Below, piece after piece: positions 1 to 8,447 of a DNA stretch of 64,000 nt (position 1 is its first letter; every line of letters starts with the position of its first letter). The stretch covers positions 1 through 64,000 of the forward strand of contig NZ_LMRZ01000005.1 of assembly GCF_001428305.1 (NCBI RefSeq), written 5' to 3'. The notes under the pieces are model-generated. The model did no database searches, had not been told where the DNA came from, and saw nothing but the letters and a program-made list of their open reading frames with translations. The DNA comes from Janibacter sp. Soil728. Lineage in GTDB: Bacteria; Actinomycetota; Actinomycetes; Actinomycetales; Dermatophilaceae. Position numbers and translations under genes: made by a program.

Positions 1-46
1 AAACCAGCCGGACAACGCGACCATGTCCGAATAGACACACACCCCT

Positions 47-92
47 GACTGTCCGACATGTCCCTTCACGACTGTCCGACATGTCCCTTCAC
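47..92. repeat. Two perfect tandem copies of a 23-bp unit
   Basis: Positions 47-69 and 70-92 are identical; each contains TGTCCGACATGTCCCTTCAC after GAC. The unit carries a small palindrome TGTCCGACA. Diverged copies of the same unit lie in the opposite orientation at about 18700-18752. No ORF overlaps it. It could be the remnant of a transposon end or a protein-binding site; the sequence alone does not decide. Confidence 0.85.
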
Positions 93-103
93 AGGACACC
101 GGT

Positions 104-127
104 GAATCGTCGGCGCGTTTACCTCCA
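104..127. repeat. Partial copy of the GACGATTCGTC-type palindromic repeat
   Basis: The stretch GAATCGTCGGCGCGTTTACC followed by TCCA matches one half of the quasi-palindromic repeat family found at 15.6-19.0 kb (core GACGAWTCGTC, arm GTTTACCTCCA). The left arm is missing. It sits just after the 23-bp tandem repeat, the same association seen near 18.7 kb. The rest of the gene-free first 166 bases holds only a CGAAGGGGG motif at about 152-160. Confidence 0.6.
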
Positions 128-166
128 ATCGGGCGATGGGAGGTGAGTGGGCGAAGGGGGAGTCGC

Positions 167-898
167 TCAGCGGGGGAGCCGGCGGGTCTCGACGGGGGTC
201 TCGACGACCTGGCCGTCAGCCCCCTTCGTCACGATGTAGGCACCCTTGCCGTCGACCTCGGTGACCGCCTCGACGAGCTCGGTGCCGTGGTAGACCAGAC
301 CGACTCCGTCGTCGGTGCAGTGCGTCTCGCCGAGCGTGCCGTCGGCGACCATGCGGTGCACGGTCGGTCGGCGACGGGCCTCGCTGTCGTAGTGCACGCC
401 GCTGTCGTAGGGCAGCAGCGCCAGACCGTTGTCCACGGACTGCAGCTGCGGACCGAAGGAGTCGGTCGTCCCTCCGCGGTACCAGCAGATCGAGCCCGCG
501 CTCACGCCGGCGAGGACGACGCCCGCCTCCCACACGCGGCGGAAGATCGCGTCCAGACCGTGCACCCGCCACACCGCGAGCAGGTTGGCGACGGAACCGC
601 CGTTGACCCACACGACGTCCTGGGCGAGCAGGTGAGCCTCGATGTCCTCGACATTGGGCATCGGGAAGAGGTTGAGGTGAGTGACCTCGTAGCCCGCGAC
701 CGCGCCGGCCTCGGAGAAGGCGGCGTTGAAGGGCCGCGGGTCGCCGCTGGCCGTGCCGAGCTGGCAGATCCTGGGGCGCGAGGTCGTCCCCGACAGGTCG
801 ACTGCGTGGTGCACGAGGCCGGCGAAGGCGAGGTCGCCCCGCTCGGGACGGATGTAGCCACCGGAGGTGGCGAGGATCGTGGGCCGGTCAGCGGTCAT
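167..898 (-). CDS. pepE: Peptidase E-like protein (class I glutamine amidotransferase fold, S51 family)
   Basis: A 243-residue cytoplasmic protein with the S51 layout: an N-terminal ATSGGY segment, a central NGGSVANLL segment and the nucleophile elbow GVSAGSICW, whose serine is the expected catalytic residue. Family members cleave Asp-X dipeptides or act as cyanophycinase-type hydrolases, so the substrate here is inferred, not shown. Length is normal for the family. It is transcribed away from the kinase gene at 984, leaving an 85-bp divergent control region. The gene contains one CGAAGGGGG motif on its coding strand near 221. Confident in the family, less so in the precise dipeptidase role. 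Confidence 0.8.
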   Translation of the reverse strand: MTADRPTILATSGGYIRPERGDLAFAGLVHHAVDLSGTTSRPRICQLGTASGDPRPFNAAFSEAGAVAGYEVTHLNLFPMPNVEDIEAHLLAQDVVWVNGGSVANLLAVWRVHGLDAIFRRVWEAGVVLAGVSAGSICWYRGGTTDSFGPQLQSVDNGLALLPYDSGVHYDSEARRRPTVHRMVADGTLGETHCTDDGVGLVYHGTELVEAVTEVDGKGAYIVTKGADGQVVETPVETRRLPR

Positions 899-983
899 GA
901 CCGCAGGCTATCCAGCGTCGGCCGAAGGGGGGCGCTGTGGAAAACTCGACGACCCTCGCCCGCAGATCCGCCATCGTGGAGCC

Positions 984-2663
984 ATGGACGAGATCCCTCC
1001 GTCAGTACCCGGGTATCGGCTCACCCGACTGCTCGGCACCGGGTCGACGGCGACGGTGTGGCGAGCCCGCCGGGACGCCGACGACGAGCTCGTCGCGGTC
1101 AAGCTCGTTGCCGCGCAGGCCGATGACGAGGCGGTGCGCGAGTACGCGATGCTCCAGATCGCTGCTGCTGAGCACGTCGTCACCCTGCACGAGACGCTCG
1201 AGATCGACACGGATGACGGACCGGGCCTGGCGCTGGTCCTCGAGTACCTCGCGGGAGGCAGTCTGGAGCGGGTCGTCGCGGAGCGGGGACACCTCACCCC
1301 GGGGGAGAGCGTCACGGTGATCGCTCCCATCGCGCAGGCGGTGGCCGGGCTGCACGATCTCGGGATCGTCCACGGGGACCTCAGCCCGGGCAATGTCCTG
1401 CTCGACTCGACCGGGCGACCGGTGCTCGCCGACCTCGGGTACTCGCGTTTGACCGGCGAGTCTCCCGGGGACGTCTACGGGACCGAGGGGCACGTCGCCC
1501 CGGAGGTGCTCGAGGGCAGCGACCCGACTCGGGAGAGTGATGTGCACGCCCTCGGCGCGCTCGCGTGGCTGTGCCTGGTGGGTGCGGCTCCCGCCCACAT
1601 CGCCGAACGACCTGACCTGCGCGACCTCGTGCCGGACGAGCCGGCGCTGACCGATGTCGTGGAGGCCTGCCTCTCACCGCACCCGGACGACCGACCGGAG
1701 GCCGACGAGGTGGCGCGCGCGGTCTTCGACGCCGTGAGTGCCCAGCCGCTGCGCATGACCGCGTCCGGCGATGTCGGGAGCAGCCTGACGCGACGGATCC
1801 GTGAGGCCGCCAGCGAGGAGGGCATCCGCGTACCCGAGTGGCAGGAGGAGCTGGCCCGCGTCCTGCCGGACGAGGCCGATCACCGATGGTGGCGACGTCG
1901 TGGACCTCGCGTGAGACGGGAGCGTCCGCCCATGGCGAAGGGGGGTCGCCACGCCGCCCCGCGCCGCGAGCGCGAGCGCGACGAGCCCATCGACCTCACG
2001 CGTGATGTCGACCCGGACCTGGTCGAGGTGAGCGTCCCGCGCGCGATCGCCCGCTCGGCGCTGGCGCCTGCTGACGGTGCCCGTCGCGTCGGGGTGCTTG
2101 TCACCGTGGGGCTCGCGCTGCTTCTCGCGGTCCTCGTGCCGTGGCAGCAGCTGGCGAGCGCGGGTGGGGCCGAGGAGGAGGAGAGCGCGCCGGTCAGGAC
2201 GGACCGGAGCGCGATGGCCGCGACGCAGGTGGAGTCATCAGGCGTGCTGCACGACCGTTCCTCGCCACGGCAGTCCCCGCGACTGCTCGCACAGGAGCTG
2301 ACCTCCCTTCGCCAGCAGGTGGTCGTCGACCTGGACGTCGACGCGCTCGCCCGTCTCGACCTTCCCGGATCGCTGGCCGCGACGAAGGACCGAGAACTCG
2401 TCGACCGGCTGACGCAGAGTGGTGAGCGCTTCCGCGGGGTCACGATGACCGTGCGCTCGGCCCGGCTGGAGCGCACCCACGGGTCCACGGCGGTGTTGCG
2501 CACGATTGTCGACGAAGGCGCCTATGACGTCGTCGCGGCAGACGGCGGACGCAGCGCCCGACCGGCTCGGCGGGGTCAGCCGCTCGACCTCGTCCTTGCC
2601 TGGCACGACGGCGCGTGGCGGGTCCGCGACGTCACCGCGCCCGCTGACTCCGCCACCCCCTGA
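984..2663 (+). CDS. Membrane-anchored Ser/Thr protein kinase-like protein
   Basis: A 559-residue protein. The kinase domain occupies about residues 8-260: glycine loop GTGSTATVW, ATP lysine in VAVKL, catalytic loop HGDLSPGN, metal site ADLGYS (DLG instead of DFG) and VAPEVLEG. A basic linker leads to one membrane segment around residue 375 (VGVLVTVGLALLLAVLVPW), then an extracytoplasmic tail of about 170 residues with no PASTA repeats. The HRD arginine is replaced by glycine, so activation-loop control probably differs from classical kinases. I chose ATG 984 because the kinase fold starts right after it; an in-frame start at 867 would add an unlikely tail overlapping pepE. Ligand and targets are unknown. 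Confidence 0.8.
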   Translation: MDEIPPSVPGYRLTRLLGTGSTATVWRARRDADDELVAVKLVAAQADDEAVREYAMLQIAAAEHVVTLHETLEIDTDDGPGLALVLEYLAGGSLERVVAERGHLTPGESVTVIAPIAQAVAGLHDLGIVHGDLSPGNVLLDSTGRPVLADLGYSRLTGESPGDVYGTEGHVAPEVLEGSDPTRESDVHALGALAWLCLVGAAPAHIAERPDLRDLVPDEPALTDVVEACLSPHPDDRPEADEVARAVFDAVSAQPLRMTASGDVGSSLTRRIREAASEEGIRVPEWQEELARVLPDEADHRWWRRRGPRVRRERPPMAKGGRHAAPRRERERDEPIDLTRDVDPDLVEVSVPRAIARSALAPADGARRVGVLVTVGLALLLAVLVPWQQLASAGGAEEEESAPVRTDRSAMAATQVESSGVLHDRSSPRQSPRLLAQELTSLRQQVVVDLDVDALARLDLPGSLAATKDRELVDRLTQSGERFRGVTMTVRSARLERTHGSTAVLRTIVDEGAYDVVAADGGRSARPARRGQPLDLVLAWHDGAWRVRDVTAPADSATP

Positions 2664-2667
2664 ACCC

Positions 2668-2818
2668 TGCATTCACCTATGGCAGTGCACCCTTCCACGC
2701 CAGGGGGACCGTGCATTCCCCTATGGCAATGCACCCTTCCAAGCCATGGACCGTGCATTCCCCTATGGCAATGCACCCTTCCACGCCAGGGGGACCGTGC
2801 ATTGCCCTATGGCAATGC
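2668..2818. repeat. Four tandem palindromic repeat units (42-44 bp) between convergent genes
   Basis: Units begin at 2668, 2712, 2754 and 2798. Each opens with TGCATTCCCCTATGGCAATG or a variant. In the fourth unit GCATTGCC and GGCAATGC pair perfectly around a CTAT loop. The first three continue with CACCCTTCCA, and units 1 and 3 are nearly identical over 44 bp. The array fills the gap between the kinase and the epimerase, so it may also act as a two-way terminator. Short ORFs reading through it are repeat artefacts. Confidence 0.9.
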
Positions 2819-2843
2819 GGGGATCAGGGTCGTTCGCGGCTGC

Positions 2844-3752
2844 TCAGGGTCGTGCGAGGAGGTGGGCGAGCGCGTCGTCGAGGCGGGGGTGGGCATGCTC
2901 GAAGCCTTCGTCGAGCAACCGCTGGGGGAGCACCCTGACCGAGGCGAGCGCTTCGTCGGCGAACTCGCCGAGCACGAGTCGCATGGCTGCCCGCGGTGCG
3001 GGGAGGACGGCGGGACGGTGCAACGCCCGGCCGAGCCCGCGGGCCAGCTCGCGCTGGCGTACCGGGTGAGGAGCGGTGAGGTTGACCGGTCCGGTGATCG
3101 AGGGGTCCTCGATGAGCCGGGTGTAGGCGGCGACGGTGTCGGCGAGCGTGATCCAGGGCATCCACTGCCGTCCGGACCCGAGTGGTCCGCCGAGACCGAG
3201 TCGTCCCAGCCGCAGCATCGGGGTGAGGGCGCCGCCCTTCGTCGACAGCACGATCCCCGTGCGGGCATGAGCCACAGGGACACCCGCGTCCTTGGCGGGG
3301 ATGGTCGCCGCCTCCCAGTCGCGCACGACATTGGCGAGGAAGGTGACGGCCTCCGCGGAGGCCTCGGTGAGCACCTCGTCGCCGCGGTCGCCGTAGATCC
3401 CGATGGCGGACGCGCTGACCAGCCGCGTGGGACCCGCCCCGTCGGCGATCGCGCGCGCGACGAGATCGGTGCCGTCGACCCGCGAGGAGTGGATCAGCGA
3501 CTTGTACTCGGGGGTCCAGCGCCGATCACCGACGCCGGCGCCCGCGAGGTGCACCACGGTGTCGACGTCCGCGAGGACATCGCGCGTCAGCTGCCCGGCC
3601 GCCGGGTCCCACTGCCGCTCGTGGCCGGCCGAGGGCTCACGGCGCACGAGGTGGACGACGTCGTGACCCCCTTCGCGCAGGGACGACGACAGCGCGCCAC
3701 CAATCAGTCCGGAAGCTCCGGTGATGGCGACGCGCTGTCGGCGTGCGGTCAT
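2844..3752 (-). CDS. TIGR01777-family epimerase (SDR39U1/YfcH-like)
   Basis: A 302-residue atypical short-chain dehydrogenase/reductase. The N-terminus ITGASGLIGGAL is the glycine-rich NAD(P) site; VHLAGAGVGDRRW and VSASAIGIYGDRG are the family's dinucleotide-fold and active-site segments; the C-terminal DUF1731-type region is present (LGEFADEALASVRVLPQRL). Its substrate is not known in any family member I can name. I chose ATG 3752 because it lies one base after the sucB stop codon, implying translational coupling; a longer reading from 3833 would run into sucB. The mycobacterial dlaT gene has the same neighbour (from memory). Confidence 0.85.
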   Translation of the reverse strand: MTARRQRVAITGASGLIGGALSSSLREGGHDVVHLVRREPSAGHERQWDPAAGQLTRDVLADVDTVVHLAGAGVGDRRWTPEYKSLIHSSRVDGTDLVARAIADGAGPTRLVSASAIGIYGDRGDEVLTEASAEAVTFLANVVRDWEAATIPAKDAGVPVAHARTGIVLSTKGGALTPMLRLGRLGLGGPLGSGRQWMPWITLADTVAAYTRLIEDPSITGPVNLTAPHPVRQRELARGLGRALHRPAVLPAPRAAMRLVLGEFADEALASVRVLPQRLLDEGFEHAHPRLDDALAHLLARP

Positions 3753-3753
3753 G

Positions 3754-5658
3754 TCAGGCCTCGAAACGGCCTTCTTCGAGGCGAGCCTTGATGGTCCCGA
3801 GGAACCTCGCGGCGTCCGCCCCGTCCACGACACGGTGGTCGTAGCTGAGGGCCAGGTACATCATCGACCGGATCGCCAGGGTCTCCCCACCGTCGTCGGT
3901 CACGATGACCACGGGGCGGCGCACGATGGCACCCGTCCCGAGCATCGCGACCTGCGGCTGGTTGAGGATCGGGGTGTCGAAGAGCGCACCCCGGCTGCCG
4001 GTGTTGGTGATGGTGAAGGTCCCACCGGACAGGTCGTCCGGCGTGATCTTGTTGTTGCGGGTGCGGTCGGCGACGTCCGCGATGGCGCGGGCGAGGCCGG
4101 CGACGTTGAGGTCACCGGCGTTCTTGACGACCGGGGTGAAGAGGCCCTTCGGCGTGTCCACGGCGATGGAGAGGTTTTCCTGACCGTGGTAGACGATCTC
4201 CTCACCCTCGACGCTGGCGTTGACGCCCGGGTGCTCCTTGAGCGCCTCGGCCGTGGCCAGGGCGATGAAGGGGAGGAAGGAGAGCTTGGTGCCCTCGCGG
4301 CTGACGAACTCGGCCTTGGCCGCGTCACGCACCCGCGACACCTTGGTCATGTCGACCTCGACGACCGTGGTCAGCTGGGCGCTGACCTGCAGCGACTCGA
4401 CCATGCGCTCGGCGATGACCTTGCGCAGACGGGACATCTTCTCGCGGGTGCCGCGCTTGGACTTCGGGACATTGGACTCGAAGCCTGCGGGGACGGCCGA
4501 CGGCGCAGCAGCGGCAGCCGGGGCAGCAGCGGGAGCGGCCGCCGGGGCGGACTCCTGCGGCTGGTTCTTGGCCTTGGCAGCCTCGAGCACGTCCTGCTTG
4601 CGGATGCGGCCACCGATGCCGGTGCCCGTGATCTGCGAGAGGTCGATGCCGTTGTCCGAGGCGAGCTTGCGCACGAGCGGAGTCACGTAGGCGGCGGCGT
4701 CGCCACCGGAGGCAGCGGGAGCCTCCGTCTTGGGTGCTTCCGCCTTCGGAGCCTCGGCCTTCGGGGCCTCCTGCTTCGGTGCCTCGGCCTTCGGGGCCTC
4801 CTGCTTGGGGGCCTCGGCCTTCGGAGCCTCCTGCTTGGGGGCGGGAGCCTCTGCCGGCTCCTCCTGAGCGGCCTCGGGCTCCTGCGCAGCGGCCTCTTGG
4901 GCGTCATTGCCTGCGGTCTTGGGGTCCGACTCGTCGGCCTGCGGGACAGGGGACTCCTCGGCGTCCTCGGAGGAGGACTCGCCGCCACCCGAGCCACCGA
5001 CGATGGCCAGGTCAGCGCCGACCTCGACGGTCTCGTCCTCCTGGACGAGGATCTTGGTCAGCGTGCCCGCGACGGGGGAGGGGATCTCGGTGTCGACCTT
5101 GTCGGTGGAGACCTCCAGGAGGGGCTCGTCGACCTCGACGGTGTCGCCCTCGGCCTTGAGCCAACGGGAGACGGTGCCCTCGGTGACGGACTCACCCAGA
5201 GCCGGCATGGCCACCTTGGTGCCCTCGCCGTCACCGGAGGCCGGCTTGGCCTCCGCAGCGGGTGCCTCTTCAGCCTTGGGCTCCTCAGCAGGAGCCTCCT
5301 CAGCGGGGGCCTCCTCAGCGGGGGCCTCCTCAGCGGCAGGAGCAGCCTCCTCAGCGGGGGCCTCCTCGGCGGCAGGAGCAGCCTGCTCGTCGTCACCGGA
5401 GTCCGAGGACGCCGGGGCGTCTCCGTCACCGATCACAGCGAGGTCGGCTCCGACCTCGACGGTCTCGTCCTCTTCGACGAGGATCTCCTGGATGGTGCCT
5501 GCGACCGGCGAAGGGATCTCGGTGTCGACCTTGTCGGTCGAGACCTCGAGCAGCGGCTCGTCGATCTCGACAGTGTCGCCAACATTCTTCAGCCATCGCG
5601 TCACGGTGCCCTCGGTCACCGACTCGCCCAGGGCCGGCATTGTCACCCGCTCAGACAT
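3754..5658 (-). CDS. sucB: Dihydrolipoamide acyltransferase, E2 of 2-oxoglutarate/pyruvate dehydrogenase
   Basis: E2 core of the 2-oxoacid dehydrogenase complexes, moving acyl groups from E1 to CoA on lipoyl arms. The 634 residues show two lipoyl domains, each with the lipoyl-lysine motif [11 protein letters not shown] (near residues 40 and 160). Two Ala/Pro/Glu-rich linkers with internal repeats ([28 protein letters not shown]) flank the second. A peripheral-subunit-binding domain ([16 protein letters not shown]) and a catalytic domain ending in the [15 protein letters not shown] active-site segment follow. ATG 5658 is preceded by GAAGGAG at good spacing; an upstream ATG at 5676 overlaps that site and is unlikely. 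It lies downstream of lpdA on the same strand with a 128-bp gap. In actinobacteria one E2 can serve both complexes (dlaT-like), so the substrate is not fixed by sequence. Confidence 0.93.
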   Translation of the reverse strand: MSERVTMPALGESVTEGTVTRWLKNVGDTVEIDEPLLEVSTDKVDTEIPSPVAGTIQEILVEEDETVEVGADLAVIGDGDAPASSDSGDDEQAAPAAEEAPAEEAAPAAEEAPAEEAPAEEAPAEEPKAEEAPAAEAKPASGDGEGTKVAMPALGESVTEGTVSRWLKAEGDTVEVDEPLLEVSTDKVDTEIPSPVAGTLTKILVQEDETVEVGADLAIVGGSGGGESSSEDAEESPVPQADESDPKTAGNDAQEAAAQEPEAAQEEPAEAPAPKQEAPKAEAPKQEAPKAEAPKQEAPKAEAPKAEAPKTEAPAASGGDAAAYVTPLVRKLASDNGIDLSQITGTGIGGRIRKQDVLEAAKAKNQPQESAPAAAPAAAPAAAAAPSAVPAGFESNVPKSKRGTREKMSRLRKVIAERMVESLQVSAQLTTVVEVDMTKVSRVRDAAKAEFVSREGTKLSFLPFIALATAEALKEHPGVNASVEGEEIVYHGQENLSIAVDTPKGLFTPVVKNAGDLNVAGLARAIADVADRTRNNKITPDDLSGGTFTITNTGSRGALFDTPILNQPQVAMLGTGAIVRRPVVIVTDDGGETLAIRSMMYLALSYDHRVVDGADAARFLGTIKARLEEGRFEA

Positions 5659-5786
5659 GCGCCTCTGCTCCTTCAATAAAGATGGTTTACGTCACAGACT
5701 CTCACGAGTCGGTGTGGTCATGTCCATGGGGCCCACGTCCGCGTCGGACACGTATCGGCAACAGGTTCGACCCCATGGTGTGGTCA

Positions 5787-7187
5787 TCATGCGTGTGCGT
5801 GCAACGGCCGTCCGGCGGCAAGCATGGCTGCCTCGCCGAAGGCCTCTCCCTGACTCGGGTGCGCGTGCACCAGAGGCGCGATGTCCTCGGGGTGTGCCTC
5901 CCAGCCGACGGCCAGCTGTGCCTCGCTGATCATCTCGCTGACGCCCAGTCCGACCATGTGCACGCCGAGGACCGGACCGTCCTTCTCGCGGATGAGGGTC
6001 ACCGAGCCGGTGGTGCCACGGATGATGCTGCGGCCGTTGCCGCCCAAGGGGTAGACGACGGTCTCGACGTCCTTGCCGGCTCCCTTCGCCGCCTTGCTCG
6101 TCAGTCCGACGGAGGCGATCTCGGGGTCGCAGTAGGTCACCTTGGGGATGATGATGTCGTCGATCGGCGTGGGGTCGAGGCCGGCGATGTCCTCCGCGAC
6201 GAAGATCCCGTGGGCGAAGCCGCGATGAGCCAGCTGCAGTCCGGGCACCAGGTCGCCGACCGCGCGCACGCCGTCGACATTGGTGCGCAGGCGCTCGTCG
6301 GTCGGGACGAACCCGCGGTCGACGCTGACACCGGCCTCCTCGAAGCCCAGTCCCTCGCTGCGCGGACCTCGGCCCACGGCGACGAGGACGAGGTCGACCT
6401 CCAGTGGGTCGCCGCTCTCGAGGTGCACGACGGCACGCTGGTCGTCGGCCTCGACCGACGCGACCCGGGTGGACGTGAGAGCGGTGATCTTGCGCTTCTT
6501 GAACTCGCGGGTGAGGTGCTTGGAGATCGACGGCTCCTCGGCCGCGACGATCCGGTCGAGAGCCTCGACGATCGTCACCTCGGCGCCGAAGCTGCGCAGC
6601 ATCGAGGCGAACTCGACACCGATCACGCCGCCGCCGAGCACGGCGACACGCTGGGGGATCTCGGTGAGGTTCATCGCCTGGTCGCTCGTCATGACCCGCG
6701 GGCCGAGCTCCACGCCCGGGATGGTGCGGGCGTACGAACCGGTCGCCAGGACAACGGTCTTCGCGCTCAGGCGAGTGGTCCCCCCTTCGCCCTCGACCTC
6801 CACGGTGCTCGCGTCGACGAGCCGACCACGGCCGGTGACGACCTCGATGCCGGCCTGCCCGACGAGCCCGGTCAGCCCCTTGTAGAGCTGCGAGACGACC
6901 TTGTCCTTGCGTGCGTGGAGGGCCGTGGTGTCGATCCCCTCGAAGGTCGTGAGGATCCCGTGGGACGCCCCTGCGCGGGCACCGTCGGCGAGCTCGGCCG
7001 CGTGCAGCAGGGCCTTGGTCGGGATGCACCCGCGGTGCAGGCAGGTCCCGCCGATCTTGTCCTCCTCGACGAGCGCGACCGTGAGGCCCAGCTGCGAGGC
7101 GCGCAGGGCGCAGGCGTACCCGCCGCTGCCGGCTCCGAGGATGACGAGGTCGAAGGGGGACGAGGTCGAGTTCGTGGGGTCGGCCAC
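5787..7187 (-). CDS. lpdA: Dihydrolipoyl dehydrogenase (E3)
   Basis: FAD-dependent disulfide oxidoreductase that re-oxidises dihydrolipoamide with NAD+. The 466 residues contain the FAD site ILGAGSGGYACALR, the redox-active disulfide GGTCLHRGCIPTK, the NAD-binding VLGGGVIGVEFA, the second FAD segment AVGDLVPGLQLAHR, and a C-terminal HAHPSQGE segment carrying the active-site His-Glu pair. I chose GTG 7187 because AAAGGAG lies 8 bases upstream; the longer in-frame reading to 7304 lacks such a site and adds a non-homologous tail. It supplies E3 to the neighbouring sucB product. Confidence 0.94.
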   Translation of the reverse strand: MADPTNSTSSPFDLVILGAGSGGYACALRASQLGLTVALVEEDKIGGTCLHRGCIPTKALLHAAELADGARAGASHGILTTFEGIDTTALHARKDKVVSQLYKGLTGLVGQAGIEVVTGRGRLVDASTVEVEGEGGTTRLSAKTVVLATGSYARTIPGVELGPRVMTSDQAMNLTEIPQRVAVLGGGVIGVEFASMLRSFGAEVTIVEALDRIVAAEEPSISKHLTREFKKRKITALTSTRVASVEADDQRAVVHLESGDPLEVDLVLVAVGRGPRSEGLGFEEAGVSVDRGFVPTDERLRTNVDGVRAVGDLVPGLQLAHRGFAHGIFVAEDIAGLDPTPIDDIIIPKVTYCDPEIASVGLTSKAAKGAGKDVETVVYPLGGNGRSIIRGTTGSVTLIREKDGPVLGVHMVGLGVSEMISEAQLAVGWEAHPEDIAPLVHAHPSQGEAFGEAAMLAAGRPLHAHA

Positions 7188-7330
7188 GGGTTGCTCCTTT
7201 GCGCGGGTGATGTGTCCGGGGTCACGGACCGGGCCCCAGCGTAGAGGCAGAGGAGCCGGTGCCGCGAAGGCGGCGAGGTGAGGGATGGCTAAAGTGCGTG
7301 TCACCAGCCATCACTTCAGGGGAAAATTTC

Positions 7331-8374
7331 ATGACTTCACGTTTTGCTGCCCACACGTCCGCAGGTGTCTCGCGCAGGACGGTGGCGAAGACTGCCGCGT
7401 GGTCGGTGCCCGCCGTCACGGTCGCTGCCGCAGCGCCCACGCTGGCCGCGAGCACGGCGGCGACGGTCGACCTGATGCTCCAGGGCCAGCCCTTCGGTGA
7501 CGGGGTCGCGGGGTACAGCGAGGATCGATCCCGGATGTACGAGCTGACTCTCATCGGTGGGTTCGACGCCACCAACATGGGGACGGCTGCTGCGCCTGCT
7601 GGCAGCACGGTGAACCTGTCCTTCGACTCCCGGCTCTTCAGCGGAGTGACGCTGACGGCCGACGACGTCGCAGTGACGGCGGGCACGCCCCGGACGAGCG
7701 GGAACCTGACCACGATCCCCTTCCGCCTGGACAACCCGATCCCCGTCGGGGGCCTGGTGTCCCTGCGGCCGTCACTGGTTCGGGTAGGGGGACCAGAGGC
7801 GGCATGGGCCACGGACATCGAGCCGTACACGGTGACGATCACGCCCGCGACGGGTACCACCGACTCGGTGCCCGACAACAACAGCGTGTCGACGACGGCG
7901 CGGTACTACGACACGAACGATGCAGCGCTGACCGCTACCTGGAGGGAGCACAACCTGGTGACGGCCGCCGGCGACCCGCTGCCGATCAACGTGCAGGACA
8001 CCCTCACCGTCACGGCGAACACCCCGGGTGACATCCCGACGGACAGCTCCCTGATCATCGGCGGCCCGACCGTGCACGACGGCACGGGCTACGTGGATGT
8101 CTTCGAGGACGTGCGGATCGTCAGCGCCACGCTCGACGGGCAGGACGTCGCGGACACGTTCGTGAAGCAGCCGAGCAGCGGTGGCGACGACCGCGTCGAG
8201 TGGCGGATCGGGGTCGCGATCCCGGCCGGCCAGCAGCTGGTCGTCGACGTCGACGTCGACATCGCCACCTCGACCCGCGAGTTCGTCTACAGCGGGGCCT
8301 GGACGCAGTTCATGTCCCAGCGGGACCGGGACGACAGCAACAACCGGGCGGACACGGGACCCTTCCCCGCCTGA
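7331..8374 (+). CDS. Tat-exported protein of unknown function
   Basis: A 347-residue protein with a twin-arginine signal: SRRTVAK followed by a hydrophobic stretch (WSVPAVTVAAAAPTLAAS). The mature part is rich in Thr, Val, Asp and Gly and looks like repeated beta-sandwich segments (for example PVGGLVSLRPSLVRV and PAGQQLVVDVDVDIATS, each a 'beyond-baseline' strand pattern). There is no sortase motif, membrane anchor or catalytic signature. ATG 7331 follows AGGGGA with 9-base spacing. The gene stands alone between lpdA and pepA and ends in a strong two-way terminator. I do not recognise the family; a surface or adhesion-like role is only a guess. Confidence 0.7.
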   Translation: MTSRFAAHTSAGVSRRTVAKTAAWSVPAVTVAAAAPTLAASTAATVDLMLQGQPFGDGVAGYSEDRSRMYELTLIGGFDATNMGTAAAPAGSTVNLSFDSRLFSGVTLTADDVAVTAGTPRTSGNLTTIPFRLDNPIPVGGLVSLRPSLVRVGGPEAAWATDIEPYTVTITPATGTTDSVPDNNSVSTTARYYDTNDAALTATWREHNLVTAAGDPLPINVQDTLTVTANTPGDIPTDSSLIIGGPTVHDGTGYVDVFEDVRIVSATLDGQDVADTFVKQPSSGGDDRVEWRIGVAIPAGQQLVVDVDVDIATSTREFVYSGAWTQFMSQRDRDDSNNRADTGPFPA

Positions 8375-8387
8375 GCACCCGCCGGAT

Positions 8388-8431
8388 GCACGAGACCCCC
8401 TGCCCGTCACGACGGGCAGGGGGTCTCGTGC
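8388..8431. terminator. Strong bidirectional hairpin terminator
   Basis: A perfect inverted repeat with 21-bp arms (left arm starts GCACGAGACCCCC, right arm ends GGGGGTCTCGTGC) around a 2-base centre, placed between the convergent 7331-8374 gene and pepA. There is no clear T tract, as is common in high-GC actinobacteria. Confidence 0.88.
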
Positions 8432-8447
8432 GTCGGAGCGAAGAGGA

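Noticed and set aside
2679-3791. Plus-strand ORF starting in the palindromic array
   Set aside because: The first part is translated repeat and the rest is antisense to the epimerase.
3721-5679. Long plus-strand ORF antisense to sucB
   Set aside because: Its protein is a Gly/Leu/Arg-rich shadow of the low-complexity E2 linkers; sucB is unmistakable.
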